In this document: positions 54,791 through 64,000 of the stretch, one piece after another
Layout of the letters: each line of letters starts with the position of its first letter
How positions within the stretch are numbered: the first letter of the stretch is position 1
Assembly (NCBI GenBank): GCA_021613375.1
Contig: CM038715.1
Location: forward strand, 766,501 to 830,500
Source of the DNA: Megaleporinus macrocephalus
Lineage: Eukaryota > Chordata > Actinopteri > Characiformes > Anostomidae
DNA length: 64,000 bases
Reading direction: 5' to 3'
Position numbers and translations under genes: made by a program
The notes under the pieces: model-generated
Databases searched by the model: none
What the model saw: only the letters and a program-made list of their open reading frames with translations
What the model was told of the DNA's origin: nothing

Positions 54791-55355
54791 ATGAGAAGAT
54801 GTTTCACTGCTAAACAGGTCCTGGATGAGATATTTTCAGGAGCTCGGGAGGAACAAGAGGATGAAGATGTATCTGAAGAAGAAGATGGGGTAGAATGCAA
54901 TTAAGAGGATGATGCATCTCCTGATGAAGAAGAGGAAATCCCTCAAGCTGACCGAGAGACATTTTTGTCAAAGAACGGCAAAATTGCATGGTCCTCATCA
55001 AATTCAGACAGCAACCAGGGAAGAAAAGCAGCATCAAACATCATAAGGATGACTCCAGAAAAAACAAGAGAAAAAACAAGAGAAGGATGTTCCTTGAGGA
55101 ATTGGGAAAGGCTCCTGTCACCCCATGCATTGAGAGAAGGGAGCGCCTGCCCCACACAGAAGCCTCTGCAGCCATTGTGGAGGCAGTTCAGGGAGCTGAA
55201 TCTTGTCCTGATCTACCTGAGGCTGCAGCTGCGTCACTCAAAAGAAAAAGGTGCCAGTTCTGCCCCTGGAAGAAGGACTGCAAGACATGTGCTGCACATG
55301 TGGGAAACACATCTGCAAAGTCCATTCTCACATTCGCACATACTGTGCTAAATAG
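54791..55355 (+). pseudogene. piggyBac transposase, both ends without the catalytic middle
   Basis: The ATG at 54791 starts MRRCFTAKQVLDEIF followed by an acidic region, interrupted by TAA at 54902-54904. FLSKNGKIAWSS at about 54963-54998 is a well-kept piggyBac (PGBD4-like) motif. After about 55085 the frame changes to FLEELGKAPVTPCIERRERL and then KRKRCQFCPWKKDCKTC, with a further shift before GKHICKVHSH. This last part is the cysteine-rich zinc-binding C-terminal domain. The central DDE region is deleted, so no catalysis is possible. The end-only structure fits a copy mobilised in trans. Confidence 0.88.
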
Positions 55356-55852
55356 AGTTAATATTGAAAACTGTTCACAAAATCAAGCCACGTTATTTTA
55401 CTATTTTCCCTTTCAATATAATTCATTCAGAAGTAGTTACTTCACATTTATAATAGCATAATAAACCTTTACTGAATAAATGAAAACTGTTGGTTTGTGG
55501 TAAAACAAAAGTGTAACTCTGTTCATTGCTGATTGTTTTGTGTAACAAAAAATATATGATAATAAATCAATTCAATTGAGTTGAATTGATAAATAACAGG
55601 TTGTTTCATCATGCAAAATCAATTTTGGATTCACAATTCAATTAAGCTGCTTTATTTTGGGGCTTTGGTTGGGCGGGTCATTTTTAACCCGTAGGACAAA
55701 GGGAGTAAACAGAATGTTAAGATCGCACAAGGGTTAAATATGTTACAGATTTGTATTGTGGAATCATTTATTTTGAAATGTTATTTTTGAATTAATGCTG
55801 TGCTGCCCCTTTAAGAGATTCGCTTTTGCTGGAGTATTGGTGAAGCACTCTC

Positions 55853-55986
55853 AGGGTGTCTGAAATCGTGAACTTGATACTTAAAAATGTCTGCCGGTGC
55901 AGTATGTATTCGGACACCCTAGTCATTCTCGCGTACTGCTTTTGTGAACTGTTCAGTATAGAAGTACGAGATTTCAGATACACCCT
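55853..55986. mobile_element. Short palindromic MITE
   Basis: AGGGTGTCTGAAATCGTG at the left and GAGATTTCAGATACACCCT at the right are inverted repeats. It is 134 bp. Flanking triplets are CTC and CTG. The terminal style resembles the GGGTSTGTCTCAAA element at 23984, but the sequence is different. Confidence 0.75.
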
Positions 55987-56037
55987 CTGTCTGCGAGATG
56001 CAAACTAAGAGAAGGTACGCATTTTGGCAGCGCTAGG

Positions 56038-56262
56038 AGGGGTACACCATGGACAGTTCGCCAGTCCATCGCATGGCCAACACTCACTCACGCACTCACA
56101 CCTACGGGCAGTTTAGAGTGATCTATCAACCTAACATGCATGTGTTTGGACTGTGGGAGGAAACCGGAGTACCCGGAGCAAACCCACTCTAGCATGTGGA
56201 GAACATACACACTCCACACAGAACCCAACCCGGATCGTCTTACTGTGAGGCGACAGTGCTAA
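56038..56262 (+). repeat. Widespread fish dispersed repeat, 5'-truncated
   Basis: GGGGTACACCATGGACAG, CTACGGGCAGTTTAGAGTG, TTTGGACTGTGGGAGGAAAC, CAACCCGGATCGTCTTACTG. Joined at its tail (GACAGTGCTAA) to a piggyBac-type MITE exactly as at 51989/51990. Confidence 0.85.
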
Positions 56263-56498
56263 CCCTTATTTTTATGTTAAGGGTTGAATTGCTCAGAAAC
56301 AAGCAAAGGGTCAAGTCAAAACAGTAAAACTTTTATTATAAATTCTTAGAAATTTCAGAAAGATTAAATATGATGACATATGATATATATAACATTTTAA
56401 CAACCATTTATTAAACATTTTCCTTAGTGTGGGTAAGGGGTATTTGAGACAACTCAAAGTGGAAATGGGTCAAATTGACCCATAACATAATAGAAGGG
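56263..56498 (+). mobile_element. piggyBac-type MITE
   Basis: Left CTAA + CCCTTATTTTTATGTTAAGG; right TAACATAATAGAAGGG + TTAA (56499-56502). The inverted ends align as CCCTTxTxTTATGTTAxGGGT, with GGGTCAAATTGACCC subterminal on the right as in the larger piggyBac at 54377. 236 bp, non-coding. Confidence 0.7.
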
Positions 56499-56502
56499 TT
56501 AA

Positions 56503-58130
56503 ACAAGTAGGGGACACCTGGCTTTTTGTCACATGGGTAAATTTTCTCACTGTTCATATTTCCAACATCAGACGGTGCTACCAAAGAATTGAATACTAGT
56601 TTTGTGCATCCACTTGGTTTGATGTTAAACCCTGTCTAGGAAAGGCAAGTCATACTCTCATACTCTAAGGTGAAGACAGATTTACCATTTTCACAATCTG
56701 TAGTGAAAAGATTGTTTATGTTTTTAGTTATAATCCTCACAGTTTTATGTTTGTAGTCAGTGAAGGAGAGAATAAAGTGTCTTGTTGTATCTTTGGTAAT
56801 GACCTGCACTAACGTAACTTAATATAGGAATAATATAACTAAACATATGTGATAGGAAACTTTAGTAAACATGTTTTAGGGCAGATTGTCACACATGCAA
56901 AACTGCTATTCTCTCAGGCACACCAGAGAGAGGCACTTGGAAGTGAAAGGCAAGAACAAAACAGGGTGGGTGAGTGAAGAACAAATCTAAAGGGCTTGAG
57001 GAAAAAAGGCAGGTATGAAAAGAAAGACTCCAGATGACTCTTTATCAGATGAAGATGAGTGCCTGCGCCTTGTTTGCAAATGAGTTGTGGGTCCGGTCTG
57101 TTACATGCAAACAGCAGACTCACGAAGAGTTCAGCTTTGGCCAGAATGGTGATTCTGACAATGAGTCAGATGAGTGAAGTCCAAGATCTGATAACCTACA
57201 AGCTACCGGGAAAATAAAAATACAGATAACAATAAAGTTTAGTTTTATTGCTTGAAAAATATTGTTTGAATGAGTTTTAATGTGTTTGATCCAGCAATAA
57301 ATAGTTCATTGTGATCATTCAAGTCAATGAATAATAACCTTGTAACCTCGTTAACAAGCCTAAGATGATGTGGATGTTCAAGCAGGTAAAACACTAAAAT
57401 GTATAAGAGGTATTCCAAAATTAGGATTGAGAATTCATTGTATTTTTTTAAACATCCGGACCCATCACTAGAAATTGAAAAAGAAGACATTGTCTTTGGC
57501 TACACATCTGTGTTTTTTTCTCCTGTTACTGAGTTTATGATTTGGTATTTCAGAGCTGATTGTCTATATGCACTGTACACCACCAACACACTGATAAAGG
57601 TTTAGTGGGAAGCAGACAAATGTAACCGGATCCTCACAAGAAGTACGATCAAAAAACATATAGTCATTCTTTTAAAGGTAGTTGTTAATAACTCTACTGC
57701 AAAGCCCATATACCATAAAGACAAGAAAAGTTTTATTAGTGACCTCTGCCGTAGTATATACTGCAGTGAATGCTAAAGATGAAATAACTGCTTTGTGTAA
57801 AACATACCCAAAACTTCTGGGAACATTCATCTACTACTCTAGAACCTTACAGTGAATGCTAGGTTATTAATTATCCAGAACATGGCTTCTGACTGGCTTC
57901 ATCAAAGTGAGTAACTCTGAGAATCCACTGCTTATACACATATCAAGCAACAAACACTGCAGTGAGCCTTCAGAATACTGACCAGGTTTAAAAACATCAC
58001 CGTCCACAAGAAAATACAGAAAAATGTCCCAAATAACACTTTGCCAGTCCTGCTATGAACTCGGTCTCTGTGTTGCAGACTCGTATTAAAATTAAAAAGG
58101 TGGCACTACCATGTTTCTTCTATTTTTTAT
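56503..58130. other. Unassigned stretch
   Basis: No exon or transposon family recognised. Short frames at 56914-57123 and 57245-57605 are unremarkable. Confidence 0.35.
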
Positions 58131-58625
58131 GTTTTCATAGGCCAGTGTTTCTTCATCCCTTTGGATGATGCTCCCAAGGGGAGGTGTTGGGTACCAGCCA
58201 AGGACACTCTGGACCATCAAACTCATCCGTGATTTCCACTGAGAGTATCCGGATTGTCCGCCCATTGCCTCTGGGTTTGCCTCAAGGTCAGCATCACATC
58301 TTGGCTGAGGGGGAGGTGTACCATCATGCCCTCCTCACCTCTACATCAGGACACCAGCAGTCAGTTGTTGCTCAGGACTCTAATCACTGTACCCTCTACA
58401 TATACCCAGCTGTGAAACAGGCCTTTGCGAAGTCCTGCGAGTACACTTTCCATCTGCACATTCCAAAGAAGTTGTTTGTTTTTCTACTTTATTGCCTTCA
58501 TATTTCTGTTTACGTATTGTGGATTTCTCTTCCCTGAGCCTATATGCTGTATTTTGAATTTTGAGTCTGTCTGTAGCTGCTCCTTATCCAAGCAAAGCAA
58601 ACAGACCCTGCATTCAAAAAACCTT
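58131..58625 (+). mobile_element. Possible LTR retrotransposon 3' end
   Basis: CCCAAGGGGAGG at 58171 resembles a polypurine tract directly before TGTTGGGTACCAGCC, which could start an LTR. The following 450 bp are T-rich toward the end. I could not find the matching ACA end or any integrase or protease motif. The open frame at 58184-58537 would lie within the putative LTR. Confidence 0.3.
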
Positions 58626-58724
58626 AGAATATGACTTGCTATGAAAGTGGACCATATTCTCAGGTTGTTTAAGGTCTTAACAACACAGAAAGAACCTTCA
58701 CATTTTCTTAGCAGTATTACTGAT

Positions 58725-58725
<1 letters not shown>

Positions 58726-58793
<68 letters not shown>
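58726..58793 (+). repeat. (AAT)n microsatellite
   Basis: About 22 AAT units. Confidence 0.97.
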
Positions 58794-58794
<1 letters not shown>

Positions 58795-59155
58795 CTGTAC
58801 ACACCTAATGATCCCAGCTGAAAACACATCATTCATGTTTTGAATGAACTAGGCTGAGCTAATGCTATCATAGTTGAAACAGAATCTTCTTATTCATAAA
58901 ATTTAATTATGCACAATACAATAACAATAATTGTGAATGGCCTAGAGTGGGTTTGGATTGCTTTAGCATTTCTCTCTTTATGAAGCATTTTACTGCAAAC
59001 AGTTGCAGTTGATGAGCTTCCATAATGACCATCTGATTTGTGCTGTATCATCTTCTTAATGTGATATAAAATAACTGCGTTTATTGAAAGCGTTGTATAC
59101 AGAAGTTGTGGAACATGGCTTAAGGCTCTTGATATAGAATATAAAGATTGTGATG
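58794..59155. other. Unassigned spacer
   Basis: No feature recognised. Confidence 0.3.
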
Positions 59156-59336
59156 AATGCAACCCAAACCACAACTAACTCTGTACTAACCAAACCAGAA
59201 CTAACACTGTCTCTGTACTAACCTAAACCACAACTAACTCTGTACTAACCCAAACCAGAACTAACTCTGTCTCTGTACTAACCCAAACCACAACTAACTC
59301 TGTCTCTGTACTAACCCAAACCAGAACTAAATCTCT
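59156..59336 (+). repeat. 33-bp minisatellite, about 5-6 copies
   Basis: Same unit as 22521-23608 (AACCCAAACCAGAACTAACT), with an AACCACAACTAACTCTG variant. It lies on the same side of the same dispersed repeat as the large array. Confidence 0.9.
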
Positions 59337-59343
59337 TTTCTCT

Positions 59344-59766
59344 TTCTGAGCTAATAACCCCCCCCCCCCCCCCCCCCCCATACTGTTAAAGGACTGACCA
59401 CCAGGGCCCCCCCCGTCACCTGGCACCAACCAGTTCTCCTCTCCATTCGTGTAATTTGCTCCATCCTTGACTGCATCACTGTATCATCCTGATGTAGCAC
59501 CTGTACAGCTTCTAAAGCTCTTACCTTCAGACTCAGCTTTAGTTTAATAAACTGTAAATACTGTTCCACCAGAGGAGGATGGGCTTGTGAGTCTGGTTCC
59601 TCCCAACGTTTCTTCCTCCAGTTGAGGGAGTTGTTGTTGCCACCGTCGCCTCTGGCTCACTCACAGTGGATAAAGTGTATAATGTTTTCATGCTTTTTAA
59701 CTCTGTAAAGCTGCTTTATGACAACATTGATGTAAAACGTGCTACACAAATAAACTTGACTTGACA
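59344..59766 (-). repeat. Dispersed fish repeat, minus copy, complete right end
   Basis: CATACTGTTAAAGGACTGACC, ATCCTGATGTAGCACCTG, AACGTTTCTTCCTCCAG, CTCTGTAAAGCTGCTTTATG and CACAAATAAACTTGACTTGA. The last is the reverse complement of the family's TCAAGTTTATTTGTG start. A C22 homopolymer lies at 59358-59379. The frames over it are not genes. Confidence 0.82.
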
Positions 59767-60879
59767 ATACTTTTGTCTAGCAGTTTAGTCCCACTCATTC
59801 ATGATAAAGTTATAAGGAGCATGTCTGCCTGATGGATTTCTAAAATGTACATGGTACAAAGCAATCAAGGCAAGGAAGAAAGTAAGAAAGGCATGGCTGT
59901 AATCATCAAACATCAAATATACTTGCAAGAAAATTGTTTCCCTTCTTTTGAGAAACGTTTCTTAAGTTCTTTGTGACGTTCTATGGTGGGACGGATTCTG
60001 GAGAGTGAGCCCAGTCTGTTATTCCTTTGTGCTCAAACGATTAAGGAAAATCACAGTTGTTTGCTTAAGCTGGCAGAGGTTTTGCACTAGCTGTGCCCTG
60101 TGGTATCAAGCTTGTTACTCACAGCACTGGAGCAGAAAAGAGGAGCAGTCCTGCATGTGATCAAATCCAGGGGCTACACCATCCAACAACTCTCCTGAAA
60201 CTTAAAGCACGGCGCTCAGGTGTGGAAAATCCCAGTGTGTAGCGGCGTTTCAGGATGAGACTCTGTCATTAGGAAAATCTGTCTATAACCTCGTCACACG
60301 GAGGCACCGGCGAAGATCTCAGCTTTCTCTTACTCTTCCCTGATATTATAACTTACATCCGAGTCATAACTTCAGAAGACTGACAACAATGGAGCATGAT
60401 TCGCTGCTGTAGACGCGCTGCTGCATGTTGTCAGGGACACCTAAGCTAACGCGACTGTAAGAAGAGCCTCCGCCACACAGGACGAAAGCCGGAGACGAGC
60501 GCTTCCCGTGCCTCTTCCAGATTTATGAATCTCAAATGCGCAATGGCAGTGCTTTGACTTTGTTGCTTCAATTCTCTCTAAACCAGACTAAAACCTTCCC
60601 GGACCAGTTAGGGCCGAGAAAGACGCTGACATGTTGCTGTCAAGCTGAACAAATTGACAAAGCTTTGTAAACAACACACCCTGCGCACATTCATTCCGAA
60701 GCCTACGACGGCCCCTCGCTTCCTGCGCACATTCATTTTCGAAGCCTGCGACGGCCCCTCGCTTGAGTAATACATCGGGCCACACGCAAACACAGTGCGG
60801 TTTTGCTTCGTACCCAAAGCAATTTTACAGTTCATGGTTCAATTTCAAAGCCGCTCAAGTGCAGTGAAAGCACGGCTCT
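59767..60879. other. Spacer with a 42/43-bp tandem duplication
   Basis: Units at 60680-60721 and 60722-60764 both read CCTGCGCACATTCATT, CGAAGCCT and CGACGGCCCCTCGCTT with two substitutions and one extra base. The surrounding GC-rich 60290-60780 shows no recognisable exon. Confidence 0.6.
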
Positions 60880-62125
60880 ACATCAACGGGAAATTGAAGA
60901 ACCCATAAGCAGCTTGGTCACAGCTGATGCACTTTATGCAATATTCCGCATTTCAAAGAGAGAAGATGCAATAACGTGGACCCCACTGATTAGCGAAAGC
61001 ATCCCCTACCGAAAGGGGACACATGGCTGTGAGAGCACATATCACAGCACCGTGTTTCTTCCCCATTCAAAGGATCTGCCCTTTCGTGAGGCTGAGCCAC
61101 AGATTTAGCTGGGTTATACAAAACGAGCACCCGTTCTTGTCCTCCGCTCGCCCCGTGAAAGGACCACCGGCATTAGCCCCCGATAACTCCAGGCTGTAAC
61201 AGATAAAGTCATGCGGTGAGATGTCCTAAGTAGCCCGTGACAGCAAACACTTTAGGGCTGAGCTCAGGAAAAAGAGCTGCTTTACACTTGTTTTAAACTG
61301 TACTCAAGATACGGCATTTACCTTTAGCTCGGACTGTGATCTGAAAAGATGTACCTGCAAGAGCTGGCAGTATTAGAATGAGTGGCAAATTTCGAATGGC
61401 TTTCTCTGGCTCGTTTCAAAAGCTGACAGCCAAATACGCTAGTGAGCTGACACCGCTTCCAGAATCCATTTCCCCTCTCCCTCAGAAGATGTCTGTATAG
61501 TATGAAACGGGATAAAAATAAATAGGAACGTTCATAGAAACGCAGGGGAGACATTCTTGCATGAACTATTCATTCACCCCGCCGCTCCTACCATGTATAT
61601 CTTCACAAAAGCTTATATTATGGGTGATTTCAGAGCTGGAAAAAAAGGATGACATCAATCCATAATTGGACTGACTGGTCATATGCTAACTTGCAGCACC
61701 CAGCACTGCTGATTTTGCAACTCCCAAAGTGCTCTCTGACATGACCAATTTGCAAAGTTAGTCAACCGAGGAATTATTTCGGCTTTAATCTCTCATAAGG
61801 CCATATCAGCCTGCAGTGTGCAAGGCACGAAATAATAATAATAATAATGAAAAATATTGTACATTGACAGAAAAAAAAAAAAAGCCGGACAGCAACATAA
61901 TTACATGCGTCACAAATGACACTGGTTAATCAGCTTGTTAGCAGCTCTGCAGGAACTGGGCCGTAAGGCCAAGAAGTACGAGGATTTAAAGCTGTCAGAG
62001 TGCTAATAACTTTACTATGAAACAGCAGTCAGGAGATCATGGAGGCATGTGTTAACCAACTATACTGTCTAATCACGCATCAGGCAATCAGGTTTTCTTT
62101 TACAGCCTCCGAAGGACTTGGCTAT
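60880..62125. promoter_or_regulatory. Candidate conserved non-coding island, long
   Basis: Over 1.2 kb free of recognised repeats apart from an AAT tract at 61829-61848 and an A-run at 61870. Words such as GCACTTTATGCAATATTCCG, ACCAATTTGCAAAGTTAGTC, CCATAATTGGACTGACTGG and AGCACTGCTGATTTTGC look like vertebrate enhancer sequence. A 101-codon frame at 60803-61108 has no family resemblance. This is the largest such island, but conservation is untested. Confidence 0.4.
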
Positions 62126-62131
62126 TATAAC

Positions 62132-63089
62132 TAGGGCTGAAACGATTCCTTAAGGAACTCTAGTAACTCGATTACAAAAAATTATTGAAGCAAATTCTTC
62201 GCCTTGAAGATTCATTTAGTCCATAAAACCATATACAGTGCGCTGTTTCACACGGGTGACTTTTACTGTTGCACAGCGCATGCTTACGGTGTTGCCAGGT
62301 GACCTGAAGAAGACATGATTTAATGGAGCGGATTGCTAAATAGAGAAAGAGAGAGAGAATAAGGAGAGACAAACAGAGGAGACAGACCAGAGAAAACCAT
62401 ACACAGTATCTAATGTCTACTGTAAACTGAACTAGCCGAGAGAGCCGTTACTGAACGCCAACCTGAAGAAAGACGTGGCTGAAGTTAGCTTGTTATGTGA
62501 ATTCCACCGTTCCACCTTAAATGACGCAGCAGTTACAGGAACCAGAATGTAACTTCTATACCAGTTAAGGTGGAACTGAGAATTCTAATAAGAAGCTAAC
62601 TTCAAAAAGCAGGCAACTGAGCTTTCCCAGCAAACTGATAGTGAGTCTGAGTTTTATGGTAACCGCTAGCCGAGCACGACATCAGTGTCTCAGCATCTGA
62701 GTAGAAACAATCAGTCTACACGTCCAGTCCACAGAGCGGAGCGATACAGAGAGAATATTCAGTTTAGTTTGTTTGCAGTAAGCGGGTCAGCAAGTGTAAG
62801 ACAAGCTTCAGCGTAGTAACTGAGTGTACAGTAGCCAGTTTTGTGAACTTATAGTATGATACATAGGTCTAGTAATAAATTTCAGTAAAAGTAATTATTA
62901 AAATGTTTTCTTTAAAACTGTACTATATTCAATTTAAGCAATCAAATGTTGAGAAACCTGTCTCATTTTATTTTATATGTTTACTATTGCTTTATTAAAA
63001 ATATCTATATTTTATCTGATTACTCGATTAATCAATGGAATAATCGATAGAATACTAGATTACTAAAATAACCGATAACTGCAGCCTTA
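62132..63089. mobile_element. hAT-type MITE with AGGGCTGAAACGATT ends
   Basis: Left TAGGGCTGAAACGATTCC, right CCGATAACTGCAGCCTTA, a familiar fish TAGGGCTGCAACxATT family with internal CTCGATTAATCAATGG and AATAATCGATAG. 8-bp flanks ATTATAAC and ATTACAAG match at 6/8. It is 958 bp and non-coding. Confidence 0.75.
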
Positions 63090-63108
63090 ATTACAAGCCT
63101 GTTTCCAA

Positions 63109-63765
63109 AAAAGCTGGGATAATGTGGACAATGTAAATGCAAACAGAATGCAATGACATTTTAATTGAAAATAATACAAAGACAGTAGATCAAAGGAGAT
63201 ATTGTTTTTGTTTTAAATTTGATGTCAGCAAAATGTTTTTTTAAAGTTGGGACTAGTTCATGTTTACCACTCTGTTTATCACCTCTTCCTTAAACAATAC
63301 TTTGGGAAATGAGGAGACCAACTGCAGTAGATTGGGATGTGAAAGTGTTTAACAGTTTGGGATCTCTTTCGTCATGTTTTTCTTTCGTAATGCTTCAAAT
63401 GTTTTCAATGGGTGACCAGTCCGAACTGAAAAAGACGGTTTCTGGATGGCAGCATATGTTGCTCCAAAACCTGCATATTGTCGCTGTCCAATGAAAAACA
63501 AGTATTTCTAAAATTGCAACTTTACAGGAGAGACCAAAAGCATACTTTACTTTCAATGTAAGTCAATGGAACCAGATTTTTTTTCCAAGCTATTTTGGAG
63601 CACTTCTATTGGTCCATTCATCATGAAATTTTCACACAATGTAAATGACCATTGGTCTGTTTGAGTAGAAAACTCAAAATCAACAAAAATTGCAAAATAT
63701 ATTATATAACATTAATGGTGCCCTTACAGATTTGCTAATCACCCATCCCATGTGCATCTGCATAT
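63109..63765 (+). mobile_element. Fish TTCCAAAAAAGTTGGGA repeat, split by a MITE
   Basis: CTGTTTCCAAAAAAGCTGGG, GTTTACCACTCTGTTTATC, TCAATGGGTGACCAGTCC and GGATGGCAGCATATGTTGCT are diverged forms of a very common fish DNA element. After the break, ATTAATGGTGCCCTTACAG and CACCCATCCCATGTGCATC continue it. It is also internally deleted compared with the family as I know it. Confidence 0.7.
63481..63705. mobile_element. MITE with GTCCAATGAA end, nested copy
   Basis: GTCGCTGTCCAATGAAAAAC starts it. The body repeats 18830-19030 closely (CATACTTTACTTTCAATG, GGAGCACTTCTATTGGTCC). It separates CCTGCATATT from ACATTAATGGTG in the host repeat, which shows that it inserted later. Confidence 0.78.
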
Positions 63766-64000
63766 CATTTGCATTCTGTTTTTATTTACATTTTAGTTTT
63801 GGTAGCAACAAAACAGCGAATTACACGGACATGCCAAACATTTTCTACTGTCATAAAAAAAAAAAAATACAGTAGAACTCTTGGGTATGTTTAGCAGTGG
63901 CAGTAAGAGATTTTCCACATGCATATTGTGATGAGAACTCACAGAATTGGGAATAAACAGTTGGGTGTTTACAAGAAAAGCACTTGGTAGTGAGGCTAAT
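63766..64000. other. Window end, nothing recognised
   Basis: Unassigned sequence with an A-run at 63855. Confidence 0.3.

Larger units (their letters stand above)
54377..55733 (+). mobile_element. Internally deleted piggyBac element
   Basis: Left end CCCTTGTGTTGTCTTGCGGG, right end GATCGCACAAGGG followed by TTAA (55734-55737). The left flank is GTAT, so TTAA is lost there. Near both ends are palindromic GGGTCA...TGACCC words (GCGGGTCAAAACTGACCCGC at 54402), which is typical subterminal structure in this family. The 1357 bp hold only the two ends of the transposase. A (CA)n tract sits at 54650-54691. Confidence 0.88.

Noticed and set aside
58131..58625. A complete LTR retrotransposon
   Set aside because: Only a purine tract and a plausible TG start are visible; no second LTR, protease, reverse transcriptase or integrase motif.
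60803..61108. 101-codon frame as a host exon
   Set aside because: It has no family resemblance and no clear splice sites at its limits. The repeat-free context fits non-coding DNA at least as well.

Overview
This window looks like intergenic or intronic DNA from a ray-finned (teleost) fish. I cannot name the species. An otophysan such as a characin or catfish relative is a guess, from the flavour of the repeats. The evidence for a fish is a dense mix of repeat types common in teleost genomes: hAT, piggyBac, Tc1 and TTAA-flanked DNA transposons, L1-like and L2/Rex1-like LINE tails, short TG...CA LTR-like elements, palindromic MITEs and long minisatellites. I find no host protein-coding exon, tRNA or rRNA, and no prokaryotic features. 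Every protein-like stretch I can recognise is a decayed transposon fragment.

Layout. 0-6 kb: an LTR-like element that contains a 45-bp minisatellite (about 41 units), then a 20-bp minisatellite (about 71 units) that grows directly out of the tail of a dispersed repeat. 6.5-7.8 kb: the first of three full-length copies of a 1.2-kb TTAA-flanked DNA element that carries part of a THAP-like zinc-finger reading frame (the others are at 24.8-26.2 and 42.4-43.5 kb). 8-14 kb: LINE-like tails, a decayed reverse transcriptase and MITE pieces. 15-18 kb: two copies of an hAT-type MITE, one with a perfect 8-bp target duplication. 19.3-21.3 kb: a LINE 3' end whose 3'UTR has expanded into a minisatellite. 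22.5-24.5 kb: a 33-bp minisatellite joined to a dispersed repeat, an arrangement seen again at 59.2-59.8 kb. 26-29 kb: two inverted hAT copies. 30-33 kb: a MITE, low-repeat DNA that resembles conserved non-coding elements, and another hAT MITE. 33-37.5 kb: a decayed Tc1 element, then a three-level nest of insertions. 38-40 kb: a cluster of LTR-like elements. 45.2-46.9 kb: an hAT with a perfect target duplication and a broken BED-finger transposase. 48.4-50 kb: microsatellite and Gypsy-like gag remnant. 51-56.5 kb: paired composite repeats, an L1-like LINE tail and an internally deleted piggyBac. 59-64 kb: low-repeat DNA, an hAT MITE and a MITE nested inside another repeat.

Nothing here works together as an operon or pathway. 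What the window shows is a history of transposition, nesting and tandem expansion, separated by islands of low-repeat DNA (about 16.0-16.5, 31.3-32.2, 41.0-41.7, 43.6-45.1, 52.6-52.8 and 60.9-62.1 kb) that could hold distal regulatory sequence. That last point is inference from texture only. The most interesting items are the THAP-bearing TTAA elements, whose short reading frames stay open in three copies, and the repeated birth of minisatellites inside or at the ends of transposable elements.
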